Shown: piece after piece, positions 7,662 to 16,599 of the stretch
Position numbering within the stretch: position 1 is the first letter of the stretch
Layout of the letters: each line of letters starts with the position of its first letter
Assembly (NCBI GenBank): GCA_937950315.1
Contig: CALFDU010000010.1
Location: 1-34,670 of the forward strand
DNA: 34,670 nt
From: an uncultured Saprospiraceae bacterium
Lineage (GTDB): Bacteria; Bacteroidota; Bacteroidia; Chitinophagales; Saprospiraceae
Direction of reading: 5' to 3'
Position numbers and translations under genes: made by a program
Notes under the pieces: model-generated
Seen by the model: only the letters and a program-made list of their open reading frames with translations
Databases searched by the model: none
Told to the model about the DNA's origin: nothing

Positions 7662-8975
7662 TTAGTAACCTGGGTTTTGTTGAATCTGGTCAGACCCAGC
7701 TAATATTTCTGAAATTGGAATTGGGAACAAATGATAATTACTGTTTATTGATTGACCCATTGCCGCATCGACAGTATTGGTTCTCACCAAGTCAAACCAT
7801 CTTTGTCCTTCAAAAGCAAGTTCAAGTCTTCTTTCATCCTGAATTGCTTGTCTTACTGCAGCCTGTGAATTAAGTACTGAATGATCAAGTACTGCCACTC
7901 CCGCTCTTTCTCTGATCGGATCCAAAACATCAAGCACTTGTTCAGCTGAAGTTCCATTCTCATTCAAAGCTTCAGCATACATTAATAATACATCAGCAAA
8001 TCTCAACTCAATCCAATCATGATCAGGTCCACCTGTTTGAGGGAATTTTGGCGAAGCCAAAAGTGTAGCATCGATGGTTACATCTCTTCTTAAATCTCCA
8101 GGACTTGCGTCAAATGCTGCGATCAAACTAGCATCCAATGGTTCCAATGACTTAGTATCTAAACCACCAGACCATGACCAAAATTCAGAAAATCCATATT
8201 CATCAACTACAGAACTTGAAACTTGTGTCGCATAAATTATTTCTGAGTTCAAATCATTGTCTACTCCAAACACTTCTGCAAAGTTTGCCTGCAAGCTTAC
8301 TTCAGCAGCAGCAGCTCCATTTACAACGTTGTTTAAATGAGTTTCTGCGTTTCCGAAATCACCCATTTGAAGGTATACTTTACCCAACATTCCTTCAGCA
8401 GCAAGACTTGTTGCCCTTCCATCAGAACTAGTACTTTCTAGTGCTGCGATAGCATCTTCCAAATCAGGAATAATTACTGTATTGTAAACTTCTGAAGCAG
8501 GAACTCTTGCTAAAATTGAAGCATCTGTTGCGCTAGGTACTGCTGTTAAATTAACAGTTACATCACCAAATACTCTTACCAATTTAAAGTAAGTAAGACC
8601 TCTTAAGAATTTAGCTTCACCCACTTCCACTGCGTTTTCTGAATTCTCAATAACATTATTCGCACTCAATATTGATCTATATGCAGCAGTATAAAAAGGA
8701 CCAAAAAATTGATCTTCCATTGCTGTTAAATTTGGACCATACTCGTCAAATTCTGTGAAAGGCGCTTCCATCATCAAAGCATTGTCTGCTCTAAAATCAC
8801 CCATCACTGCCATTGGTGTAGCAGTACCCAGTTGATAGAAATATGCCGCATTCAAAACACCTGCATAATCTGTAAGTGAATCAGCACTAGCAATATTTAC
8901 AGGGAATTGATCTAAATCTTTATTGCAGGCTGTAACAAACAACAGTGCAACTAATAATATATATATTCTTTTCAT
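7662..8975 (-). CDS. susD: SusD-family outer-membrane glycan-binding lipoprotein
   Basis: Surface lipoprotein that caps the SusC porin and binds oligosaccharide. The N-terminus has a signal peptide ending in a lipobox with Cys17 (LLFVTACNKD). The middle contains the helical TPR-like repeats of the family (GMLGKVYLQMGDFGNAETHL), and the C-terminus has the RagB/SusD signature: LRFADVLLMYAEALNE, then DERRLELAFEGQRWFDLVR, ending in the typical LFPIPISEI...NPGY. At 437 residues it is shorter than most SusDs (about 500-600), as are those of known alginate loci. It lies ten bases after susC on the same message. Confidence 0.95.
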   Translation of the reverse strand: MKRIYILLVALLFVTACNKDLDQFPVNIASADSLTDYAGVLNAAYFYQLGTATPMAVMGDFRADNALMMEAPFTEFDEYGPNLTAMEDQFFGPFYTAAYRSILSANNVIENSENAVEVGEAKFLRGLTYFKLVRVFGDVTVNLTAVPSATDASILARVPASEVYNTVIIPDLEDAIAALESTSSDGRATSLAAEGMLGKVYLQMGDFGNAETHLNNVVNGAAAAEVSLQANFAEVFGVDNDLNSEIIYATQVSSSVVDEYGFSEFWSWSGGLDTKSLEPLDASLIAAFDASPGDLRRDVTIDATLLASPKFPQTGGPDHDWIELRFADVLLMYAEALNENGTSAEQVLDVLDPIRERAGVAVLDHSVLNSQAAVRQAIQDERRLELAFEGQRWFDLVRTNTVDAAMGQSINSNYHLFPIPISEILAGSDQIQQNPGY

Positions 8976-8985
8976 TGTTTTCTAT

Positions 8986-11900
8986 TTAAAAATTAGCGTT
9001 AACACCAAATGTAAAGCTTCTCACAACTGGACTTGCTCCAACTTGCACACCGTATGTGGTTGGCCCTAAATATCCTCCATTTGTAATTTCTACTCCTTCA
9101 GGATTATATGAAGTATAATCATCTCCATAGATGTACAATAAGTTTGTTGAAGCTACATAAGCTCTTAAAGAACTAAGCCCTAATTTACTTGTCCAACTAT
9201 CATCTGCAGTATATCCAAGAGTAACATTTCTCAATGATAAGTATGAAGCATCTTGAATAGTAGCATCCGTTTGATCTCTATTTCTTGCATAATGCAATCC
9301 ATTGTGATCAGCGATACCGTCTTCATCAGCATCAAAACTTTCTCTCAATCTACCTCCCCACTGTGAGTTGTAGTACAATGGATCGATGTTATACACTTCA
9401 CCACCTTGTGCTCCTTGGAATTGTAAAGATAAATCAAACGCTTCATAGCTAAACTGGCTGTTTAATCCCCAATAAAAGTCAGGAGTATTTTGTCCAATTT
9501 TCACCAAATCTCCACCTTCTTCAACCGTTCTTGTTCTATCAATTACACCATCACCATTTTGGTCAACTACATAACTTTCTCCACTATTGATTCCGTTATT
9601 TCGCGTCGGATCAGCGATCCAGATAGCTTCAACTTCTCCTGTAGTTTCTAGTCCCCACATTTCTCCGATCTCTCCACCTACATAATTTCTAAATACAGGT
9701 CCTCTTCCACTTTGTCCATAGATGACTGGTGACAATTCATCCAATCCACCCAAATCAGTAATTTCTGAATTTACAGTTGAAAGGTTTGCACTTAAATCCC
9801 AACGAATACTTCCAGTATTGATTACTGCAGCTCCAACTTCAAACTCCAATCCTGAACTTCTAACATCTCCTGAATTCAATGCAATAGAAGTCGTTCCTAA
9901 CACTTCAGATACACTTTGATTGATCAAAATATCTTCTATTTCTGAAGTATAGTAATCGACACCAAATGTAAATCGGTTTCCTAAGAAACCAAGATTGATA
10001 CCATAATTGGTCTCAGTATTTGTTTGCCATGTCAAGTCAGGGTTTGCAATATCAGCTGGGATAAGAAACGCTGTCCCGAAAGCAGAAGCTTGAGGATTCA
10101 ATAGACTTAATGAATTGTATGCGCCTAAGAAAGATGTAGTACCTAAAGAACCTGTACTAAATCTCAATTTCAAATCTGTCAAGAAGTTTGAATCGTAGAA
10201 AGCTTCATTATGAACATTCCATCCTAATGAAAGAGCAGGGAATGTTTCAAATCTATTGTTTGCACCAAATCTTGAATCACCGTCTCTTCTCACAGAAACA
10301 GAAGCCAAATATCTATTATCATATGCATAATTGATTCTTCCGAAAATACTTCTTCTTGAAATAGCCTCTTGTCTTTCAGTTACTGAAATATCTGCAGGAT
10401 CTAAAAGAGCAAAATTCTGAGGTTGTCCAAAAGGAACATTTGTTCCATCCAAAGAAATACCATTTATGAAGAAATTCTGGAACTCAATACCTGCAACAGC
10501 AGAAATATCATGAGCACCTAAAACAGTAGCATAATTCAAAGTCGTTTCGCTCAAGGTTGAAGATCTTGAAATATTTGTCTGATCCAATGCCGTTTGTGTT
10601 GAACGTGCTCTAGAATCGAATTCAAGTCCTCTATAGAAAAAGTCTTCAGTAGTTCTGATGTCACCACCAAGTACTGATTTAATATTCAATCCTTCGAAAA
10701 TTTCGAATTGCAAGTATGTACTTATGTTTCCAAATAAAGTCTTTTGGAATCTGTCTGTGTTATCCAACTTGGTTGCTGGACCAGCATCTCCTGAGCCACC
10801 AATTCCATTACCACTTCTTCCGTAGTGCCAATCTTGAGCTGTCATTCCAGGTTCAAGATCATCAATACTACTATTCCATGGCGCATCTTCTCCACCTCTA
10901 AAACCATCATCAAATGCAGCAAGACCTAATTCTTGTGCTTGTCTGTCCAATTCTTGAACAAATGCAATCGATTCTTCTGTATGGTAAATTGGATGGACAT
11001 TATAAGCTCTTAATAAATCTCTTATATCATGACCTATCATATCTCTATCAGCTACAAAACCGTTTATGTTTAGGCCAGTTTTAAATCTGTCACCTAGTTT
11101 CGCATCCATGTTTAATCTTGCATTAAATCTTTCATAAGCTTGATCTAACACAATTCCTTCTGTGTTTAAATATCCTGCAGATGCATAGTAATTAACGTCT
11201 TCTGTTCCTCCACTTACGTTCAAATCATGGTTGGTACTAAATCCTTGCTTAAACAACCAATCTTCAGCAGCAACTACATCTGGTGCATTTCTGAATGCAT
11301 TTAATCTAAAATCCAACAATGCTGGATCTACTTCAGAAACATCGAGACTTCCATCTGCGATACCTGCATCGATTTCTGCAGCCCACTCTGAAGCAGTTGG
11401 ATTAATATTATCTTGACGGTATCTGTTTGATGTACTCACATATGCGTTATAGCCTAATGTTGGCCTTCCGCTTTTTCCTTTTTTGGTTGTAACCAAGATT
11501 ACTCCATTGGCTCCTCTTGATCCATAGATTGCTGCTGAAGCGGCATCTTTAAGGACCTCCAAGCTTTCAATATCGTTTGGATTAACTGTTGCAAGACTTC
11601 CTGAAATTGGGTAGCCATCAACAACAATAAGTGGATTAGAATCTCCAGAAATTGAAGATGCTGCCCTTACTTGAATTTTAGGATCAGCACCAGGACCTCC
11701 ATCTTGATTTTGTATCAATACACCTGCCAATTTACCAGCAAGGGCATCATCGACACGGTTGGCCTGTATGGCTCTTACATCCGCTCCTCCTACTTGAGAT
11801 ATAGCTCCTGTATTATGGGATTTCTTTCGAGTTCCATAACCAACAACTACAATTTCATCCAAGGCTTGCGAATTTTCAGCAAGCATTATAGAACTTAAAT

Positions 11901-12201
11901 CATCTTCGCCGACGGTAAGTAACATATCATTGTATCCTACATAACTTATTCTCAACCGATCACCTTGGTTGGCATTCAATTGAAAATTACCATCAATGTC
12001 TGTAATTGTTCCGGTTGTTGTTCCATCGATCAATACATTTGCTCCAATTAAGGGTTGTCCACTGGCATCTTTAAGCGTACCAGAAACTGTTTGAGCCTGC
12101 GAATAAACAGTCCCAAAGATAATTAGGCAGAGAATCAGGCTGGCTTGTTTCCAAAACCTAGATTTTGCTAAGGTATCCATGTTTAAATAGTTTTTATTCA
12201 T
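8986..12201 (-). CDS. susC: SusC-family TonB-dependent outer-membrane transporter
   Basis: Imports oligosaccharides across the outer membrane using TonB energy. The 1071-residue protein has a signal peptide cleaved near residue 36 (YSQA/QT), a carboxypeptidase-regulatory-like domain at about 37-110, a TonB-box-like LDEIVVVGYG (114-123), a plug domain with the SusC hallmark LKDAASAAIYGSRGANG (about 217-233), and a long beta-barrel ending in an aromatic-type terminal strand (SFTFGVNANF). Translation may start at Met8 instead. It follows the GntR gene by 30 bases, so regulator, SusC and SusD are probably one transcript. The imported glycan is inferred to be an alginate-type oligouronide. Confidence 0.96.
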   Translation of the reverse strand: MNKNYLNMDTLAKSRFWKQASLILCLIIFGTVYSQAQTVSGTLKDASGQPLIGANVLIDGTTTGTITDIDGNFQLNANQGDRLRISYVGYNDMLLTVGEDDLSSIMLAENSQALDEIVVVGYGTRKKSHNTGAISQVGGADVRAIQANRVDDALAGKLAGVLIQNQDGGPGADPKIQVRAASSISGDSNPLIVVDGYPISGSLATVNPNDIESLEVLKDAASAAIYGSRGANGVILVTTKKGKSGRPTLGYNAYVSTSNRYRQDNINPTASEWAAEIDAGIADGSLDVSEVDPALLDFRLNAFRNAPDVVAAEDWLFKQGFSTNHDLNVSGGTEDVNYYASAGYLNTEGIVLDQAYERFNARLNMDAKLGDRFKTGLNINGFVADRDMIGHDIRDLLRAYNVHPIYHTEESIAFVQELDRQAQELGLAAFDDGFRGGEDAPWNSSIDDLEPGMTAQDWHYGRSGNGIGGSGDAGPATKLDNTDRFQKTLFGNISTYLQFEIFEGLNIKSVLGGDIRTTEDFFYRGLEFDSRARSTQTALDQTNISRSSTLSETTLNYATVLGAHDISAVAGIEFQNFFINGISLDGTNVPFGQPQNFALLDPADISVTERQEAISRRSIFGRINYAYDNRYLASVSVRRDGDSRFGANNRFETFPALSLGWNVHNEAFYDSNFLTDLKLRFSTGSLGTTSFLGAYNSLSLLNPQASAFGTAFLIPADIANPDLTWQTNTETNYGINLGFLGNRFTFGVDYYTSEIEDILINQSVSEVLGTTSIALNSGDVRSSGLEFEVGAAVINTGSIRWDLSANLSTVNSEITDLGGLDELSPVIYGQSGRGPVFRNYVGGEIGEMWGLETTGEVEAIWIADPTRNNGINSGESYVVDQNGDGVIDRTRTVEEGGDLVKIGQNTPDFYWGLNSQFSYEAFDLSLQFQGAQGGEVYNIDPLYYNSQWGGRLRESFDADEDGIADHNGLHYARNRDQTDATIQDASYLSLRNVTLGYTADDSWTSKLGLSSLRAYVASTNLLYIYGDDYTSYNPEGVEITNGGYLGPTTYGVQVGASPVVRSFTFGVNANF

Positions 12202-12231
12202 AAAAATTTGGTTTGAATTTATCGTAACTTT

Positions 12232-12936
12232 TTACGCGTTATAGGTTAAGCTAAATTGTTGTACATCTTGAAGATGTAGACCCATTTCTGCCATTGCGCC
12301 TTCAGGGTTTCTTTCGGAAATCATTTGTAAAATGTTTTTATGCTCATCAATATTCTTCACATCGTGATCCTTCTTACATACATTCAATTGCCTGAAGTTT
12401 TTTACTATGTCTGGAGTAATAATCATCATCAAAGACTTAAGCACTGAATTTCCACTAGATTCAGCAATTCGAATATGGAACATTAGATCTTCCTCAATGG
12501 CAGGAAGTCCTTCCATTAATTTCTTCTCATATGATTTCAAAGCATTATGCATTGAAATAAGGTTCTCTTCATTTCTGTTCATAGCAGCCAACCTAGCTGC
12601 TTCTTTTTCAAGTAAGACTCTTGTATCAACCAAAGCTTTGAAATCAGCCTTTTCAATTTTAAGAATATCCGTAATGAGGCTTTCTAATGCAACAATACCA
12701 ATACCGGTCACCGTAGTACCACTCTGCGGCTGCACTTTTACGATACCATAAATTTGTAATTTGTTGATAGCTTCTCTGACTTGACCCCTACTTACCCCAA
12801 AATGGGCAGCCAATTTCCTTTCAGGGGGAAGTTTTTCGCCTGGCTTAATCTTACCAGTACTGATAAGTTCTCTAATCTGAGAAATTATTAGATCAACTGG
12901 GTTTTCAAGTTTAATCCTACTTAAATTTTCTAACAT
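12232..12936 (-). CDS. GntR-family (FadR/FCD) transcriptional regulator of the uronate locus
   Basis: A 234-residue regulator with an N-terminal winged HTH (about 13-78; PPERKLAAHFGVSRGQVREA) and a C-terminal FCD ligand domain. The four metal-site residues expected in FCD domains can be placed at Asp104, His154, His199 and His221, so it probably senses an organic acid through a bound metal. GntR-FadR regulators generally repress and release DNA when a pathway intermediate (here perhaps KDG or DEH) binds. Three matching palindromes lie over its own promoter, so autoregulation and control of susCD from the same promoter are likely. Confidence 0.92.
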   Translation of the reverse strand: MLENLSRIKLENPVDLIISQIRELISTGKIKPGEKLPPERKLAAHFGVSRGQVREAINKLQIYGIVKVQPQSGTTVTGIGIVALESLITDILKIEKADFKALVDTRVLLEKEAARLAAMNRNEENLISMHNALKSYEKKLMEGLPAIEEDLMFHIRIAESSGNSVLKSLMMIITPDIVKNFRQLNVCKKDHDVKNIDEHKNILQMISERNPEGAMAEMGLHLQDVQQFSLTYNA

Positions 12937-12959
12937 ACGCTAGTGGTTGTTTTATCATC

Positions 12960-13000
12960 TGGTCAACCAATTATTGGTCAACCAATTAATTGGTCAACCA
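12960..13000. promoter_or_regulatory. Three tandem copies of a TGGTCAACCA operator
   Basis: TGGTCAACCA occurs at 12960-12969, 12975-12984 and 12991-13000, at steps of 15 and 16 bases. Each copy has palindromic arms TGGT/ACCA around a two-base centre, resembling the TGGTNNNACCA core of FadR-type GntR sites. The third copy overlaps the -7 box of the predicted promoter and the other two cover the first transcribed bases, the expected place for repression. No copy was found before kdgF or kdgK. Confidence 0.8.
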
Positions 13001-13029
13001 AATCTATCTAAATATTTGAGAGTAGCAAA
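12999..13029 (-). promoter_or_regulatory. Consensus Bacteroidota promoter for GntR-susC-susD
   Basis: On the minus strand TTTG (complement of 13026-13029) is followed by exactly 19 bases and then TAGATTTG (complement of 12999-13006), a full match to the -33/-7 pattern of the primary sigma factor in Bacteroidota. Transcription would start near 12992, about 55 bases before the GntR ATG and inside the operator array. Confidence 0.75.
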
Positions 13030-13232
13030 ATTAAATTTTAAAATAATCGAATGTGTAAAACATACACTATGTAGGCTTTGTTATTACAGTATATTCTATC
13101 AACCCTCAATAAAATAGGATATTTCAGGAAAATATTTGATGATGAGATATCCAGAATTTATATAAAAAAAAATAATATGTGACTTAAATTTCTTTCTGGA
13201 TCTGAATGCTTACATTTTTCAAAAGCAGACTG

Positions 13233-14777
13233 TTAAGCCATTCCTTCTGTCTTTTCTTTCATTATTTCCATAATTGGTCTTCTCTGAATTTTACTTTGCA
13301 ACCAAGAAATAATATCTAAATAGAAGAACGCTCTTTGTTCATACTTTTGCTTTCGTATCTCATGAAGTTGTTCTTCCAATTTTACAAATGAAGGAATGAG
13401 TTCCTTTTCATTCATATTTGGGATTTTTTTCAAGAAATCAAAAATAGCTCTTTGAACTCCTTGAATTTCGCCTTGCTTTAGCAAAAAACGATAAACAGAT
13501 TTCACTTGATATTTTACCAAAACCAAATTACCAAGATCGTAGTGCACAATTAAACTTAGGATTCGGGAAAAGCATTGAAGGTCTTTTCTAAACTGAGGAT
13601 ATACTTTTTGATTTATTCTATTAAGATAATCAATCGCATCATTGTATCTATTGGCTCCAAAATATATACATGCAATTTTATAATAGATAGTAAATTTTCT
13701 GTGAAGATTCCATTCATTGATTGAGGCAGCTTTACTTTTAATCAAATCGTCTATATGATCAGAACCAGCATCAAAATTTGCCTGGAGCGTATATAAATTA
13801 AGTCCATGGATCCATTCAATATTTTCAACAAGTTGCCTACAATTCAAATCGAATGAATGTCCATATTTAATAATCAATTGCAAAAATTTATCGTAAGCTT
13901 CAACAAACTTTTGGTATTTATTATGTGTAAAATATGCATTAAGTAAATTATGGTAACCTTTCAGAAACATGGCTGTTTCTTTTTCAATCATCATAGAATT
14001 TGATTCATAGTGGTCCACCCATCTTCTTGCATACTTAAAGTAATTGGCAAAATCTTGCACAGTATAGGTATACCAACAATGCGACTGAAGAAAATATAGT
14101 TTCCCATAAAAATCCAAATCTTCATATCCCATATTCGGAATACGTTGCAAAAAATCAGAACGCAAGTTGCTGGCTTCTAAAGTAGTTTTCACATGGCCAT
14201 GCTTTAAATAATTCCCATACAGCCTGAGTGCCAAATTAGAAAGTTGATTATTGAAATTGACTTGCTTCAATGATCTCTCCACTTCGAGAGAAAGTTTTTT
14301 TGCCTTGGGATACATCGAACCGGTTATGTGTTGGCTTTCTATTTTTTTCTCAAATTCCACACAATTAAAATAAGCTGTATTCATCTCATGTTCTTCAGCA
14401 ATCTTTTTTGCTTTTTCTAAAGTTTGGAGTGCGGCTTTGTACATTCCTTTAGAATAAAAAACGCGGGCATTATCAGTCAGGTCTCTGATCTCAATATCCA
14501 CCTTACTGGCGCGATATAAATGCCTTAAATTGGACATAAGGTGTTTCAATAAATGAGCCTTCATATTTGAAAGCTGCGACTTTTTAATTTTCGGAATTTT
14601 TTTAAAAATCTGACTTTCGTCAAATGTTTTCATTCCTTCAAGCACATCAAATAGTTGAACAAACAACTTCTCCTCCTTATTCTGTCCAGACGATGACACC
14701 AACTTAAACCTACGCTTTTCCGCCTTATTCATTTTCTTTATCAAACTAAACAACACATCATTACTTTGTTTGGACAT
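13233..14777 (-). CDS. Helical, TPR-like protein of unknown function
   Basis: A 514-residue protein with no signal peptide and no membrane segment. It starts with a strongly basic stretch (MNKAEKRRFKL) and is rich in Lys, Tyr, Phe and Leu throughout. Several segments have the spacing of tetratricopeptide-like helix pairs, for example ARVFYSKGMYKAALQTLEKA (about 105-124) and YKIACIYFGANRYNDAIDYL. I do not recognise a specific family; a scaffold or protein-interaction role is plausible. It stands alone on its strand with an ordinary intergenic region on both sides, so neighbours give no clue. The reading frame and codon use look fully coding. Confidence 0.8.
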   Translation of the reverse strand: MSKQSNDVLFSLIKKMNKAEKRRFKLVSSSGQNKEEKLFVQLFDVLEGMKTFDESQIFKKIPKIKKSQLSNMKAHLLKHLMSNLRHLYRASKVDIEIRDLTDNARVFYSKGMYKAALQTLEKAKKIAEEHEMNTAYFNCVEFEKKIESQHITGSMYPKAKKLSLEVERSLKQVNFNNQLSNLALRLYGNYLKHGHVKTTLEASNLRSDFLQRIPNMGYEDLDFYGKLYFLQSHCWYTYTVQDFANYFKYARRWVDHYESNSMMIEKETAMFLKGYHNLLNAYFTHNKYQKFVEAYDKFLQLIIKYGHSFDLNCRQLVENIEWIHGLNLYTLQANFDAGSDHIDDLIKSKAASINEWNLHRKFTIYYKIACIYFGANRYNDAIDYLNRINQKVYPQFRKDLQCFSRILSLIVHYDLGNLVLVKYQVKSVYRFLLKQGEIQGVQRAIFDFLKKIPNMNEKELIPSFVKLEEQLHEIRKQKYEQRAFFYLDIISWLQSKIQRRPIMEIMKEKTEGMA

Positions 14778-14958
14778 CGGGTTAATTTTTGTATAAATAA
14801 TTGATTATCAACAATATATAACCAAATAAAACATTTAGCCATTAATAAAAATAACTAAAAATTGTTTATCAATTTGCTTTATATTTAAGCTTCCAATTTG
14901 AAAACAACAACAAGATGGCAAACCAGCACAATGAACTACTACTAAATAACGGACAGTA

Positions 14959-15780
14959 ATGAACTTGAGAATACTTTTAATCCTTACATTCTTCTTAACC
15001 ATCCTTGGCGAAAGTCAAGGCCAATTGCATTTTCAAGGAACTCAAGGATCTGTGTCTAATGGACTTGCTGGCACCGGTGTTACACTCGAAGGTATTGATG
15101 CGATTTTTAACAATCAAGCTGGATTGGCAAGTATCGATTCATTTTCATTTATTGTTTCCACAGAGTCAAGATTTCTCATTTCAGATTTAACCAATATTGG
15201 TATAGGTGTCGCCCTACCCGTTGGCAGTAATGGGGTTTTTGGTTTTTCAGCCATCAACCAAGGGCTTGGTGATTTTAAAGAGCAAAAAATTGGATTGGCA
15301 TACACTCGTTCCTTGTTTAGCAATTTTAGAATGGGTGCTCAGTTTGATGTTTTGAATGTTACCATATTAAATTTCGGGAATCGCACGACTGGTACTTTTG
15401 AGCTTGGGTTTATGGCGGATATTGGAAAACAATTTACAATATCAGGACACATATTTTCACCTGTGCTAATTTCTATTACGGAAGAAGAAAATGATGTTAA
15501 CTCAAGAATCAGAGTTGGTGGGACTTATGCCCCTTCTGATAAAATAAAAGTGCACTTAGAAATAGACAAATGGTTGCAAAATCCCTTGAGCATAAGAGGT
15601 GGATTTGAATATCAAGCCACTCAAGATATTGCGATACGGATTGGTATAAGTTCAGAACCAGCATCCTACTCCATTGGCCTTAGTTATAATTTATTCAATA
15701 ATTTCTCTATTGATGGATCATATGGAACTCACCCAACATTGGGTGGATTACCATCTATGTCTTTAAAATCTGACAGGTGA
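14959..15780 (+). CDS. Outer-membrane beta-barrel protein, PorV/PorQ-like
   Basis: A 273-residue exported protein with a signal peptide cleaved near residue 21 (ESQG/Q). The mature part alternates hydrophobic and polar residues and is rich in Gly, Phe and Ser, as in transmembrane strands. The opening GSVSNGLAGTGVTLEGIDAIFNNQAGLA resembles the N-terminal region of PorV/PorQ and FadL-like barrels of Bacteroidota, where PorV and PorQ help the type IX secretion system. The protein is shorter than typical PorQ (about 340), so the exact subgroup is uncertain. Its stop overlaps the GTG start of the futalosine hydrolase gene by three bases (GTGA). Confidence 0.65.
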   Translation: MNLRILLILTFFLTILGESQGQLHFQGTQGSVSNGLAGTGVTLEGIDAIFNNQAGLASIDSFSFIVSTESRFLISDLTNIGIGVALPVGSNGVFGFSAINQGLGDFKEQKIGLAYTRSLFSNFRMGAQFDVLNVTILNFGNRTTGTFELGFMADIGKQFTISGHIFSPVLISITEEENDVNSRIRVGGTYAPSDKIKVHLEIDKWLQNPLSIRGGFEYQATQDIAIRIGISSEPASYSIGLSYNLFNNFSIDGSYGTHPTLGGLPSMSLKSDR

Positions 15781-16436
15781 AAAAAGTATATTTATTTGCT
15801 GCAACGCAGTTTGAAATCCTACCAACACTACAACACCTAGAAGAAAATTTTAGTAAAAAATCATTCTTTGAATACTCAAAAAATGGACTATCCATTTTTC
15901 CGGTTGTAACTGGAATTGGATCTATGTTAACCGCATTGGCTCTGAGTAGAACCAATAAGATTTCAGAAGCAGATATGATTGTTAATGCAGGTGTAGCAGG
16001 AAGCTTCAACAAAGCATTAAACATAGGCACCGTGGTCGAGGTTGTAGAAGATCGGTTTGCCGATCTAGGTGTTGAAGAAGTTGATGGTCAATTCACAGAT
16101 GTTTTTGAAATGGACTTAATGAACAAGGATCAATTTCCTTTTGAAAACGGAATCCTCAAGAATGAGGGGATGACCAATCATCAGCGCGTTTCTGGGATTA
16201 CTGTCAACAAGGTTCATGGAACGCAAGAATCCATTGCTAAGATCACAAAAAAGTACAGCCCAGAAATTGAAACTATGGAAGGTGCTGCATTCTTCTATAC
16301 AGCTAAAATTATGGACATTAAGGCTTTACAATTGAGGGCTATTTCAAACTTTGTTGAACCTAGAAACAAAGAAAATTGGGATCTCGAAAAGGCAATTAAA
16401 TATCTTAATGAAGCGCTAATCGCTATTCTACATTAA
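15777..16436 (+). CDS. mqnB: Futalosine hydrolase
   Basis: Nucleoside hydrolase/phosphorylase-fold enzyme that removes hypoxanthine from futalosine in the alternative (futalosine) route to menaquinone. The 219-residue protein shows the family blocks: FAATQFEI at the start, VVTGIGSMLTALAL, NAGVAGSF, ADLGVEE, IETMEGAAFF and a C-terminal RAISNFVEPRN...NWDLEKAI. The start is GTG, overlapping the stop of the barrel protein gene, which indicates translational coupling. It implies that this organism makes menaquinone without the classical MenFDHCEB route; no other mqn gene is in the window. Confidence 0.9.
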   Translation: MKKVYLFAATQFEILPTLQHLEENFSKKSFFEYSKNGLSIFPVVTGIGSMLTALALSRTNKISEADMIVNAGVAGSFNKALNIGTVVEVVEDRFADLGVEEVDGQFTDVFEMDLMNKDQFPFENGILKNEGMTNHQRVSGITVNKVHGTQESIAKITKKYSPEIETMEGAAFFYTAKIMDIKALQLRAISNFVEPRNKENWDLEKAIKYLNEALIAILH

Positions 16437-16572
16437 AGCATACAAGGAATAAATACCAACAAAATCGATAGGAATCAGCTCTACAACTCACTGTTTGTAG
16501 ACAATAAATGATAAACTATTGCCTTGAAGGTCTTACTGGTCTTATATATAGACAATAAAACAGATGGTTTTA

Positions 16573-16580
16573 TATCTTTG
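16573..16580 (+). promoter_or_regulatory. Predicted -7 element for lepB
   Basis: TATCTTTG matches TAnnTTTG exactly and lies 20 bases before the GTG start of the signal peptidase gene. No good TTG is present at the -33 position, so support is partial. The leader would be short, about a dozen bases. Confidence 0.4.
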
Positions 16581-16599
16581 AGTAACAAAATTATAAAGT

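Noticed and set aside
8174-11898. Several plus-strand open frames across susD and susC
   Set aside because: They are antisense shadows of strongly supported genes, with low-complexity or unnatural products and no start context.
12960-13000. Three short repeats considered as a CRISPR-like array
   Set aside because: The repeats are 10 bases, palindromic and spaced by 5-6 bases over a promoter, which fits operators and not CRISPR units.
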